This document shows, in pieces, positions 57,646 to 64,000 of a stretch of 64,000 bases of DNA. Below the pieces are notes generated by a model, which searched no databases, was not told where the DNA came from, and was given only the letters and a program-made list of their open reading frames with translations. The stretch is from assembly GCF_028867965.1 (NCBI RefSeq), contig NZ_JAPQNT010000005.1, forward strand, positions 1 through 64,000, given 5' to 3'. The first letter of the stretch is position 1; each line of letters opens with the position of its first letter. Source of the DNA: Flavobacterium sp. SUN046. Lineage in GTDB: Bacteria; Bacteroidota; Bacteroidia; Flavobacteriales; Flavobacteriaceae. Both the position numbers and the translations under genes were made by a program.

Positions 57646-57967
57646 TAAATTTAAAAAAACTCCAAAAAGACCTTGACTTTAAATAATCAAGGTCTTTTTC
57701 ATTTGCATAAGCTTCTCTTTCAAATGAAATGTTCAAATAAGCCTGTTTTCTATCTTTACATTGAATTATTCGAAACAAATATTCTAATAAGTACCAAATA
57801 TAAAAAGGCAAAATCAACAACTCCAATTGCTGGCGAATGTGAATTTTTTCGTGGTTAATAAAAACCTTATTTTTCGTGTCTTTTAAATCAGACATGAAAA
57901 CAAAAGGATAAAAAGTCAATCCGCGAAAACCTTTTGGCGTTAAATATTTAAAAACAATAAGAATCAT
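57635..57967 (-). CDS. Minimal HExxH protein of unknown function
   Basis: 110 residues from the ATG at 57967; the in-frame TTG at 57976 only adds three codons. The pattern INHEKIHIRQQLELLILPFY contains HExxH (His39, Glu40, His43), followed by a hydrophobic stretch (LLILPFYIWYLLEYLFRII, about 50-68) and a second acidic group (FEREAYANE, Glu83, Glu85). This is the arrangement of membrane-associated zinc metallopeptidases, and similar small proteins are common in Bacteroidota. It is convergent with the T9SS gene and contains that gene's terminator in its own last codons. Confidence 0.75.
   Translation of the reverse strand: MILIVFKYLTPKGFRGLTFYPFVFMSDLKDTKNKVFINHEKIHIRQQLELLILPFYIWYLLEYLFRIIQCKDRKQAYLNISFEREAYANEKDLDYLKSRSFWSFFKFISI
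57664..57699 (+). terminator. Terminator of the 1300-residue T9SS gene
   Basis: A perfect 13-bp stem AAAAAGACCTTGA/TCAAGGTCTTTTT (57664-57676 and 57687-57699, 10-base loop), 18 bases after the stop. The whole hairpin lies inside the coding sequence of the opposite-strand HExxH gene. Confidence 0.85.
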
Positions 57968-58078
57968 ATCGTACAAAGTTGCTAAATTTTTTCTTTAAAT
58001 AATATTTTTGCTAAAGGAAAGAAAGAATCACTTTAAAATAATTAATTTTGTATGTTGCAATAAATGTGATTTGTCATT

Positions 58079-58255
58079 ATGAATGAAGAATTAAATTCGA
58101 AAAATTTAAAAGAAGGCGAAGATTACTACTTAACTCCAGAAGGTTATAGATGTTTCACCGAGAAATACCATTTAAAACGTGGTTACTGTTGCAAAAGTGG
58201 GTGTAGACATTGCCCTTACGGATTTGACAAAAAAACAAATACAATTAGAAAATGA
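58079..58255 (+). CDS. DUF5522 family small Cys-rich protein
   Basis: 58 residues, ATG at 58079, TGA at 58253-58255. The sequence carries the full DUF5522 signature: YYLTPEGYRCFTEKYHLKRG followed by YCCKSGCRHCPYGF, with four clustered cysteines and a His that could bind a metal ion. No function is known for the family. A perfect -7 box (TAATTTTG, 58043-58050) lies 28 bases upstream. hutU follows 62 bases later on the same strand. Confidence 0.85.
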   Translation: MNEELNSKNLKEGEDYYLTPEGYRCFTEKYHLKRGYCCKSGCRHCPYGFDKKTNTIRK

Positions 58256-58317
58256 GAAACTAGTTAATTAGAAAATTACTTCTAAACTTTTAAACTCTTA
58301 AACTTATAAACTCAAAT

Positions 58318-60294
58318 ATGACATTTCAAGAACAAATACTACAAGGAATTCCATCGGTTTTACCCAACCCGAAACCTTATGAACCTGAAATAAATCATGC
58401 GCCAAAACGAAAAGAAATTCTTTCAGACGACGAAAAAAAGTTAGCATTAAAAAATGCCTTACGCTATTTCGAAACCAAACATCACGCCGAATTACTTCCT
58501 GAATTCAAGGCCGAATTAGAAACCTACGGAAGAATTTACATGTATCGTTTGCGTCCAGATTATAAAATTTTCGCTCGACCGATTTCTGAATATCCAGGAA
58601 AATCGGAACAAGCAAAAGCTATAATGTTAATGATTCAAAACAATTTGGATTATGCAGTAGCGCAACATCCGCATGAATTAATAACTTATGGCGGAAATGG
58701 TGCAGTATTTTCAAATTGGGCACAATATTTATTGACCATGAAATATTTGGCCGAAATGACTAATGAGCAAACTCTAGCGATGTATTCTGGACATCCAATG
58801 GGTTTATTTCCATCGCATGAAAATGCTCCAAGAGTTGTAGTTACTAACGGAATGGTTATCCCAAATTATTCAAAACCTGATGATTGGGAAAAAATGAATG
58901 CTTTAGGAGTTTCTCAATATGGACAAATGACCGCAGGAAGTTTTATGTACATTGGTCCGCAAGGAATTGTTCACGGAACGACAATCACCGTTTTAAACGG
59001 ATTCAGAAAAATAAAAAAATCTCCAAAAGGTGGATTATTCGTTACTTCTGGTCTTGGCGGAATGTCTGGCGCACAACCAAAAGCCGGAAATATTGCAGGT
59101 TGCGTAACGGTTTGTGCCGAAGTAAATCCTAAAATCACACACATTCGTCACTCGCAAGGATGGATTAATGAAGTGATTGAAAATATTGATGAATTAGTTC
59201 CAAGAGTTAAAAATGCTCTAAAAAATAAAGAAGTTGTTTCCATTGCATACCTAGGAAATGTAGTAGATGTTTGGGAACGTTTTGACCAAGAAAATCTACA
59301 TATTGATTTAGGTTCCGATCAAACTTCATTACACAATCCTTGGGCTGGAGGTTATTATCCAATTGGATATACTTTCGCAGAATCGAATGATTTAATGGCA
59401 AATAATCCTGATAAATTCAAAGAAGAAGTTCAAAAAACATTACGTCGTCACGCAACAGCAATCAATAAACACACCGAAAAAGGAACCTATTTCTTTGATT
59501 ACGGAAATGCCTTTTTACTAGAAGCTTCACGTGCTGGAGCCGATGTTTTTGCAGAAAATCATATCGATTTCAAATACAACAGTTACGTTCAAGACATTAT
59601 GGGACCAATGTGTTTCGATTATGGTTTTGGACCATTTCGATGGGTTTGCGCCTCAGGAAATCCAGAAGATTTAGCCAAAACTGACAAAATTGCTTGCGAT
59701 GTTCTTGAAGAAATGATTACAACTTCTCCAGTTGAAATCCAACAACAAATGGCAGACAATATCCAATGGATAAAAGGTGCACAAGAAAATAAATTAGTCG
59801 TTGGTTCACAAGCTAGAATTCTGTATGCCGATGCCGAAGGACGAATTAAAATAGCAGAAGCTTTCAATCAAGCTATTGCAAAAGGTGAAATTGGCTACAT
59901 CATTTTAGGCCGCGATCACCACGACGTTTCTGGAACCGATTCGCCATACAGAGAAACCTCTAATATTTATGATGGTTCACGTTTCACGGCTGATATGGCG
60001 ATACAAAATGTCATTGGAGATAGCTTTCGCGGAGCAACTTGGGTGTCAATTCACAATGGCGGTGGTGTTGGTTGGGGTGAAGTCATAAACGGCGGTTTTG
60101 GTATGGTTCTTGATGGAACTAAAGAAGCGTCAAAACACTTAGAATCAATGCTTTTCTGGGATGTAAACAACGGAATTTCAAGAAGAAGTTGGGCACGAAA
60201 CGAAGGTGCAATTTTTGCAATAAAAAGAGCCATGCAGACGCAACCTTTACTGAAAATTACCATCCCTAATATAGTAGATGAAAACTTATTTTAG
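58318..60294 (+). CDS. hutU: Urocanate hydratase
   Basis: 658 residues, the longer form common in Bacteroidota (the Pseudomonas enzyme has about 557). It converts urocanate to imidazolonepropionate in histidine degradation, with tightly bound NAD. Motifs include YGGNGAVFSNWAQYLL, SGLGGMSGAQPKAGNIAG, YSGHPMGLFPS, GPMCFDYGFGPFRWVCAS (with the family's catalytic Cys), RDHHDVSGTDSPYRETSN and SIHNGGGVGWGEVINGGFG. No other hut gene is in the window, so the pathway genes must lie elsewhere. Confidence 0.97.
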   Translation: MTFQEQILQGIPSVLPNPKPYEPEINHAPKRKEILSDDEKKLALKNALRYFETKHHAELLPEFKAELETYGRIYMYRLRPDYKIFARPISEYPGKSEQAKAIMLMIQNNLDYAVAQHPHELITYGGNGAVFSNWAQYLLTMKYLAEMTNEQTLAMYSGHPMGLFPSHENAPRVVVTNGMVIPNYSKPDDWEKMNALGVSQYGQMTAGSFMYIGPQGIVHGTTITVLNGFRKIKKSPKGGLFVTSGLGGMSGAQPKAGNIAGCVTVCAEVNPKITHIRHSQGWINEVIENIDELVPRVKNALKNKEVVSIAYLGNVVDVWERFDQENLHIDLGSDQTSLHNPWAGGYYPIGYTFAESNDLMANNPDKFKEEVQKTLRRHATAINKHTEKGTYFFDYGNAFLLEASRAGADVFAENHIDFKYNSYVQDIMGPMCFDYGFGPFRWVCASGNPEDLAKTDKIACDVLEEMITTSPVEIQQQMADNIQWIKGAQENKLVVGSQARILYADAEGRIKIAEAFNQAIAKGEIGYIILGRDHHDVSGTDSPYRETSNIYDGSRFTADMAIQNVIGDSFRGATWVSIHNGGGVGWGEVINGGFGMVLDGTKEASKHLESMLFWDVNNGISRRSWARNEGAIFAIKRAMQTQPLLKITIPNIVDENLF

Positions 60295-60379
60295 TTTTAG
60301 AGTTAAAGTTTAAGATAATTTATGTTCTAACAACTTTAATTTTGAAGCTTGAAACTTTTAAATTTTAAAAAATAAAGCT

Positions 60380-60907
60380 ATGAAAACAATTAAATTTATC
60401 CCAGTACTTTTACTTCTAGTACTTGCATCGTGTAGTTCTGTTAGAGTAAATTCTGATTATGATAAGAAAGCTAATTTTGAAGGTTATAAAACCTATGCTT
60501 ATCTTAAAAGTGGTATCGATAAGGTAGAAATTTCTGATTTAGACAAAAAAAGAATTTTACGATCTATTGATGATGTAATGTCAACCAAAAGTTTTACCAA
60601 AAGTGAAACACCTGATTTACTTATTAGTATTTTTACTAAAGAAAGTGAACGAATTGACGTATACAATAATGCAGGTTTTGGCTGGGGTTGGAATCCTTAT
60701 TGGGGAATGGGTGTTGGATATTCTAATATTTCAAGAACTCCAGAAGGAACTCTTTATATCGATTTAATTGATGCTAAAACCAAAGAACTAGTTTGGCAAG
60801 GTGAAGGAAGTGGTTATTTAACTAAAGATACCGAAGAAAAAGACGCCAGAATCAAGGAATTTGTAGATAAAATAATGGCTCAATATCCGCCTGGCATAAA
60901 AAAATAA
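60380..60907 (+). CDS. DUF4136 lipoprotein
   Basis: 175 residues. Lipobox Cys18 (LVLASC). DUF4136 pattern: VNSDYDKKANFEGYKTYAYL, then PDLLISIFTKESE, a Gly/Trp/Tyr segment (GFGWGWNPYWGMGVGYSNIS) and YIDLIDAKTKELVWQGEGSG. Family proteins are small outer-membrane or periplasmic lipoproteins with no defined function. It lies 85 bases after hutU and 173 bases before the first ilv leader peptide; no clear terminator was seen between. Confidence 0.88.
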   Translation: MKTIKFIPVLLLLVLASCSSVRVNSDYDKKANFEGYKTYAYLKSGIDKVEISDLDKKRILRSIDDVMSTKSFTKSETPDLLISIFTKESERIDVYNNAGFGWGWNPYWGMGVGYSNISRTPEGTLYIDLIDAKTKELVWQGEGSGYLTKDTEEKDARIKEFVDKIMAQYPPGIKK

Positions 60908-61080
60908 AATTATTAATTTAACTTTTCTGTGTTTTATCCATTATTTAAAGCATAAAAAATAAGAAAAGTGAAAAATAAAAGAGAAAAATTTAGTATTTTA
61001 ATAAAAATAATGTATTTTTTAAATTTTATAATTCAAATGAAAATTTTATTTATAAATTTAACTCAGAAATAATTTAAAAA

Positions 61081-61137
61081 ATGAATAACATTAACAACAT
61101 TATTATCTCAATTATTGTCATCTCAGAAATGAGATAG
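61081..61137 (+). CDS. Ile-rich leader peptide 1 of the ilv operon
   Basis: 18 codons, ATG at 61081, TAG at 61135-61137: MNNINNIIISIIVISEMR, with seven Ile and one Val. It is followed by a rho-independent terminator. An internal stem ATCTCA-GAAA-TGAGAT (61120-61135) overlaps its last codons. An AGGAG (61136-61140) right at its stop codon can pair with the CTCCT (61169-61173) that forms the terminator's left arm, so a ribosome stalled on Ile codons would leave an antiterminator free. This fits classical attenuation by Ile supply. No clear consensus promoter was found upstream. Confidence 0.8.
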   Translation: MNNINNIIISIIVISEMR

Positions 61138-61162
61138 GAGATTTTGTTGTATATAACTATAT

Positions 61163-61194
61163 AAAAACCTCCTGAAATTTTAGGAGGTTTTTTA
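61163..61194 (+). terminator. Attenuator terminator 1 upstream of ilvE
   Basis: The stem AAAAACCTCCT/AGGAGGTTTTT (61163-61173 and 61182-61192, loop of eight) followed by T-rich sequence, 25 bases after the leader 1 stop. The CTCCT of its left arm is complementary to AGGAG at the leader 1 stop codon. Confidence 0.85.
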
Positions 61195-61207
61195 TTTAAA
61201 CCAAATT

Positions 61208-61264
61208 ATGAAAAATTTAGCAACTAGTATTATTGTCGTGATTATTATTATTCGCTCTATGTGA
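61208..61264 (+). CDS. Ile/Val-rich leader peptide 2 of the ilv operon
   Basis: 18 codons, ATG at 61208, TGA at 61262-61264: MKNLATSIIVVIIIIRSM, with six Ile and two Val in a run of eight. It is followed 27 bases later by a second terminator and then by ilvE. Same length as leader 1 but with different sequence outside the Ile run. By eye I could not find as neat an antiterminator pairing as for leader 1. Confidence 0.8.
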   Translation: MKNLATSIIVVIIIIRSM

Positions 61265-61291
61265 CGAGTCAGGACATTGTATCAATATACC

Positions 61292-61327
61292 AACCTTTCT
61301 CTAAATAAATTGAGAAAGGTTTTTTTT
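61292..61327 (+). terminator. Attenuator terminator 2 upstream of ilvE
   Basis: The stem AACCTTTCTC/GAGAAAGGTT (61292-61301 and 61312-61321, 10-base loop) followed by a run of T, ending 19 bases before the ilvE ATG. Confidence 0.9.
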
Positions 61328-61346
61328 AACTAAAACTTTTTTGAAA

Positions 61347-62231
61347 ATGTATTTCAACGATAAAACCACAATCTATTTAAATGGTCATTTTGTAAAAGCA
61401 ACAAATGCAAATACCGATTTATACAGTCAAACTTTACACTACGGATATGGTGTATTTGAAGGAATTCGAGCCTATGACACACATAACGGCACTCGTGTTT
61501 TTAAAGCAAAAGAACATTATGAACGCCTTAAAAACTCTTGTAAATTAATCAATATTCCATTCGATTATGATGTTGATGATTTAATTGAACAAACCTATAA
61601 AGTTTTAAAATTAAACAATTTCAAAGATGCTTATGTTCGTCCTTTGGTTTTTTGCGGACCAAATATGAGTTTGACCAAGCCAAATAGTGTTTCAATCATG
61701 ATTTGCGCTTGGGAATGGGCTGCCTATTTAGGCGATAATTTATTAAATGTAACGATTTCTTCTTTCAGCAGACCACATCCAAAATCTACAAAAATCGAAG
61801 CTAAAGTATGTGGACATTATGTAAACTCAATCCTTGCAGCATCCGAAGCCAAAGAAAAAGGTTTTGACGAAGCCATTCTTTTAGATACAGATGGTTTTCT
61901 AGCCGAAGGTCCAGGTTCAAATTTATTTTTTGAAAAAAACGGAAAACTATTCACTCCTAAAACCGGAAATATTTTACCAGGAATCACTCGTGCAACAGTA
62001 ATCGATTTATGTAAAAATCTTGAAATCGAATTGGTAGAAGGTGAATTTCTACCCGAAGATTTAGCCAATGCTGATGGCGCTTTTCTTTGCGGAACTGCAG
62101 CAGAAATTATCGGATTACAATCATTAGAAAATAAAAAATTTACTAGAGAATGGAACGCTACTTTAGGTAAAAAACTACAAACTGCATACAAAAATTTAGT
62201 TCTAGAAAAACAATTACAAGAAACAAACTAA
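61347..62231 (+). CDS. ilvE: Branched-chain amino acid aminotransferase
   Basis: 294 residues from the ATG at 61347; an in-frame TTG at 61341 is not needed. Fold-type IV PLP enzyme: [14 protein letters not shown], the PLP lysine in [15 protein letters not shown], and [20 protein letters not shown]. It interconverts Leu, Ile and Val with their 2-oxo acids. It follows the two leader-terminator units and precedes ilvD with a two-base gap. Confidence 0.95.
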   Translation: MYFNDKTTIYLNGHFVKATNANTDLYSQTLHYGYGVFEGIRAYDTHNGTRVFKAKEHYERLKNSCKLINIPFDYDVDDLIEQTYKVLKLNNFKDAYVRPLVFCGPNMSLTKPNSVSIMICAWEWAAYLGDNLLNVTISSFSRPHPKSTKIEAKVCGHYVNSILAASEAKEKGFDEAILLDTDGFLAEGPGSNLFFEKNGKLFTPKTGNILPGITRATVIDLCKNLEIELVEGEFLPEDLANADGAFLCGTAAEIIGLQSLENKKFTREWNATLGKKLQTAYKNLVLEKQLQETN

Positions 62232-62233
62232 TA

Positions 62234-63913
62234 ATGGAATTAAATAAATACAGTAAAACCGTAACACAAGATCCAACACAACCTGCAGCACAAGCCATGT
62301 TGTACGGAATTGGATTGAATGATAAGCAATTAGCACAACCTTTCGTCGGAATTGCTTCAATGGGTTACGATGGAAATACATGCAACATGCATCTAAATCA
62401 TTTGGCTTCGTACATAAAAGTGGAAGTAAATAATTCTGAAATGGTTGGATTAATTTTCAATACCATCGGAATTAGCGACGGAATTACTAATGGAACTGAC
62501 GGAATGCGCTATTCATTAGTAAGTCGAGAAATTATTGCCGACAGCATTGAAAGTGTAGTTGCCGGACATTATTATGATGCGGTAATTGCAATTCCGGGTT
62601 GTGATAAAAATATGCCAGGTTCAATAATCGCAATGGGAAGATTAAATCGTCCTTCAATTATGGTTTATGGCGGCACAATCGCTCCGGGAAAATACCAAGG
62701 TAAAGATTTGAATATCGTTTCGGCATTTGAAGCATTAGGCGAAAAAATAGCTGGAAAAATTTCTGAAGAAGAGTTCAAAGGAATTATCAAAAACTCGTGT
62801 CCTGGCGCTGGCGCTTGCGGCGGAATGTACACTGCAAATACCATGGCAATTGCTATTGAAGCACTCGGAATGAGCTTGCCCTATTCAAGTTCAAATCCTG
62901 CAATAAGTGATGAAAAAATTGAAGAATGTAAACAAGCAGCACACTACATAAAATTACTTTTAGAAAAAAATATTTGTCCAAAAGACATCATGACTTTCAA
63001 CGCTTTTGAAAATGCCATCACAACATTAATTGCACTTGGCGGAAGCACGAATGCCGTTTTACACATGATTGCAATGGCGAAAAGTGTTGGTATAAAAATT
63101 ACTCAAGACGATTTTCAACGAATAAGCAACACAACGCCATTAATAGCCGATTTTAAACCTGGCGGAAATTATTTGATGCAAAATCTCCACGAAAAAGGTG
63201 GCGTTCCAATGGTGTTAAAATACTTACTATCTAAAGGAAAATTACACGGCGATTGCTTAACCGTTACTGGAAAAACGTTGTCAGAAAACCTTGAAAATGT
63301 AGTGGATATCAATTTTGATAATCAAAATATCATTCGTCCATTAGAAAATCCAATTAAAGAATCTGGGCATATTCAAATTTTATATGGAAATCTAGCAACA
63401 AAAGGTTCAGTTGCAAAAATCACAGGAAAAGAAGGCGAAAAATTTGTTGGTCCAGCCAAAGTTTTTGATGGAGAAAAAGAGTTAATTCAAGGAATTGAAG
63501 ACAAAAAAATTCAAGCTGGCGATGTAATTGTAATACGATATGTCGGACCAAAAGGCGGACCTGGAATGCCCGAAATGCTCAAACCAACATCAGCAATTAT
63601 TGGTGCTGGATTAGGAAAAAGTGTTGCCTTAATTACCGATGGAAGATTCAGCGGTGGCACACACGGTTTCGTGGTTGGTCACATCACTCCAGAAGCTTTT
63701 GATGGCGGAACAATTGCGCTTGTAAACGATAATGATATTATTGAACTTGACGCAGTTTCTAATACCATAATTCTAAAAGTTTCTGATTCTGAATTGGATG
63801 AACGTCGAAAAAAACTAGTAATTCCAGCATTAAAAGTTACAAATGGAGTTTTATACAAATATGTAAAATTGGTTAAAGATGCTTCCGAAGGTTGTGTAAC
63901 CGATGAAGATTAG
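62234..63913 (+). CDS. ilvD: Dihydroxy-acid dehydratase
   Basis: 559 residues, full length. It dehydrates 2,3-dihydroxy-3-methyl acids to 2-oxo acids, the step before transamination. Cluster ligands appear in GCDKNMPGS (near residue 122) and [16 protein letters not shown] (near 193). [19 protein letters not shown] and the C-terminal segment complete the family pattern. It is encoded two bases after ilvE. Confidence 0.97.
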   Translation: MELNKYSKTVTQDPTQPAAQAMLYGIGLNDKQLAQPFVGIASMGYDGNTCNMHLNHLASYIKVEVNNSEMVGLIFNTIGISDGITNGTDGMRYSLVSREIIADSIESVVAGHYYDAVIAIPGCDKNMPGSIIAMGRLNRPSIMVYGGTIAPGKYQGKDLNIVSAFEALGEKIAGKISEEEFKGIIKNSCPGAGACGGMYTANTMAIAIEALGMSLPYSSSNPAISDEKIEECKQAAHYIKLLLEKNICPKDIMTFNAFENAITTLIALGGSTNAVLHMIAMAKSVGIKITQDDFQRISNTTPLIADFKPGGNYLMQNLHEKGGVPMVLKYLLSKGKLHGDCLTVTGKTLSENLENVVDINFDNQNIIRPLENPIKESGHIQILYGNLATKGSVAKITGKEGEKFVGPAKVFDGEKELIQGIEDKKIQAGDVIVIRYVGPKGGPGMPEMLKPTSAIIGAGLGKSVALITDGRFSGGTHGFVVGHITPEAFDGGTIALVNDNDIIELDAVSNTIILKVSDSELDERRKKLVIPALKVTNGVLYKYVKLVKDASEGCVTDED

Positions 63914-63923
63914 ACATAGATTT

Positions 63924-63952
63924 CCTGCAAGATTTTAATGATCTTGTCGATA
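63924..63952. repeat. Small palindrome between ilvD and the next gene
   Basis: CCTGCAAGATTTTAATG followed by ATCTTGTCGATA gives the stem CAAGAT/ATCTTG (63928-63933 and 63941-63946). It resembles imperfect CAAGGT-type palindromes seen between Flavobacterium genes. No T-run follows in either direction, so it is unlikely to be a terminator, and the operon probably continues. Confidence 0.45.
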
Positions 63953-63967
63953 TAAAAAAATACAATT

Positions 63968-64000
63968 ATGAAAACATTAGAACTAGACACCATCGAAAAA
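63968..64000 (+). CDS. Start of the next ilv-operon gene (probably acetolactate synthase large subunit)
   Basis: Eleven codons (MKTLELDTIEK) remain before the right edge, in the same direction and 54 bases after ilvD. In related genomes ilvB follows ilvD, but eleven residues cannot identify it, so the product is inferred from gene order only. Confidence 0.4.
   Translation, partial: MKTLELDTIEK

Noticed and set aside
60908..61346. T-box or riboswitch upstream of ilvE
   Set aside because: No T-box core or specifier loop was seen; the two Ile-rich ORFs and terminators explain the leader.

Overview
The window looks like the chromosome of a member of the Flavobacteriaceae, close to Flavobacterium (Bacteroidota). 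The sequence is AT-rich. It carries type IX secretion (T9SS) cargo, a SusC/SusD pair, GLPGLI and DUF3467 families, promoters of the Bacteroidota form TTG-N19-TAnnTTTG, almost no Shine-Dalgarno sequences, and a lysyl-tRNA synthetase with a C-terminal extension. No phage, integrase island, insertion sequence, CRISPR array or rRNA operon was seen.

Layout. 1-6630 (minus) is the 5' part of a giant secreted, repeat-rich protein whose C-terminus lies beyond the left edge. 7060-12256 (plus) holds a lipoprotein with a duplicated domain, an SdiA-regulated-type beta-propeller, an OprO/OprP-type porin and a T9SS cargo protein. 12471-26135 (minus) is the information-processing block: a tRNA-Thr/Tyr/Thr-tuf promoter, tRNA-Trp, secE, nusG, rplK, rplA, rplJ, rplL, rpoB, rpoC and a DUF3467 gene. 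Next to it are hpf, xerC and rpsU; rpsU has a textbook promoter and a perfect Shine-Dalgarno. 27852-31693 (minus) holds an acyl-CoA dehydrogenase, a helix-hairpin-helix membrane protein, a PspC-like protein and a DUF2851 protein. 31806-33455 (plus) is a probable type II peptide-N-glycosidase F. 33490-35599 (minus) is cystathionine beta-synthase, a zeta-toxin-like kinase and an overlooked 56-residue protein, abutting one another.

35756-42668 (minus) carries a large beta-barrel protein and a SusCD nutrient-uptake pair. 42868-48378 holds rnhB, lipB, a lipoprotein, lysS and three small exported helical proteins. 48425-51594 (minus) is a PLP enzyme, a LysM glucosaminidase lipoprotein and hemL. 51690-57645 is a divergent pair of T9SS cargo proteins sharing a module. 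A 110-residue HExxH protein, a DUF5522 protein, hutU and a DUF4136 lipoprotein follow. The right end is a branched-chain amino-acid operon (ilvE, ilvD, then the first codons of the next gene).

The most interesting signals are regulatory or small. (1) Two consecutive Ile/Val-rich leader peptides, each followed by its own terminator, precede ilvE; this looks like a tandem attenuator. (2) rpsU has a perfect Shine-Dalgarno in a lineage that hardly uses them. (3) The PNGase has a GLPGLI-like N-terminal half. (4) A zeta-type kinase is paired with a previously uncalled 56-residue ORF. (5) Two copies of an intergenic structured element have conserved flanks and unrelated internal hairpins. (6) A minimal HExxH protein has its neighbour's terminator embedded in its coding sequence. 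Several start codons were moved from the longest possible reading frame on the basis of promoters, signal peptides or family starts.
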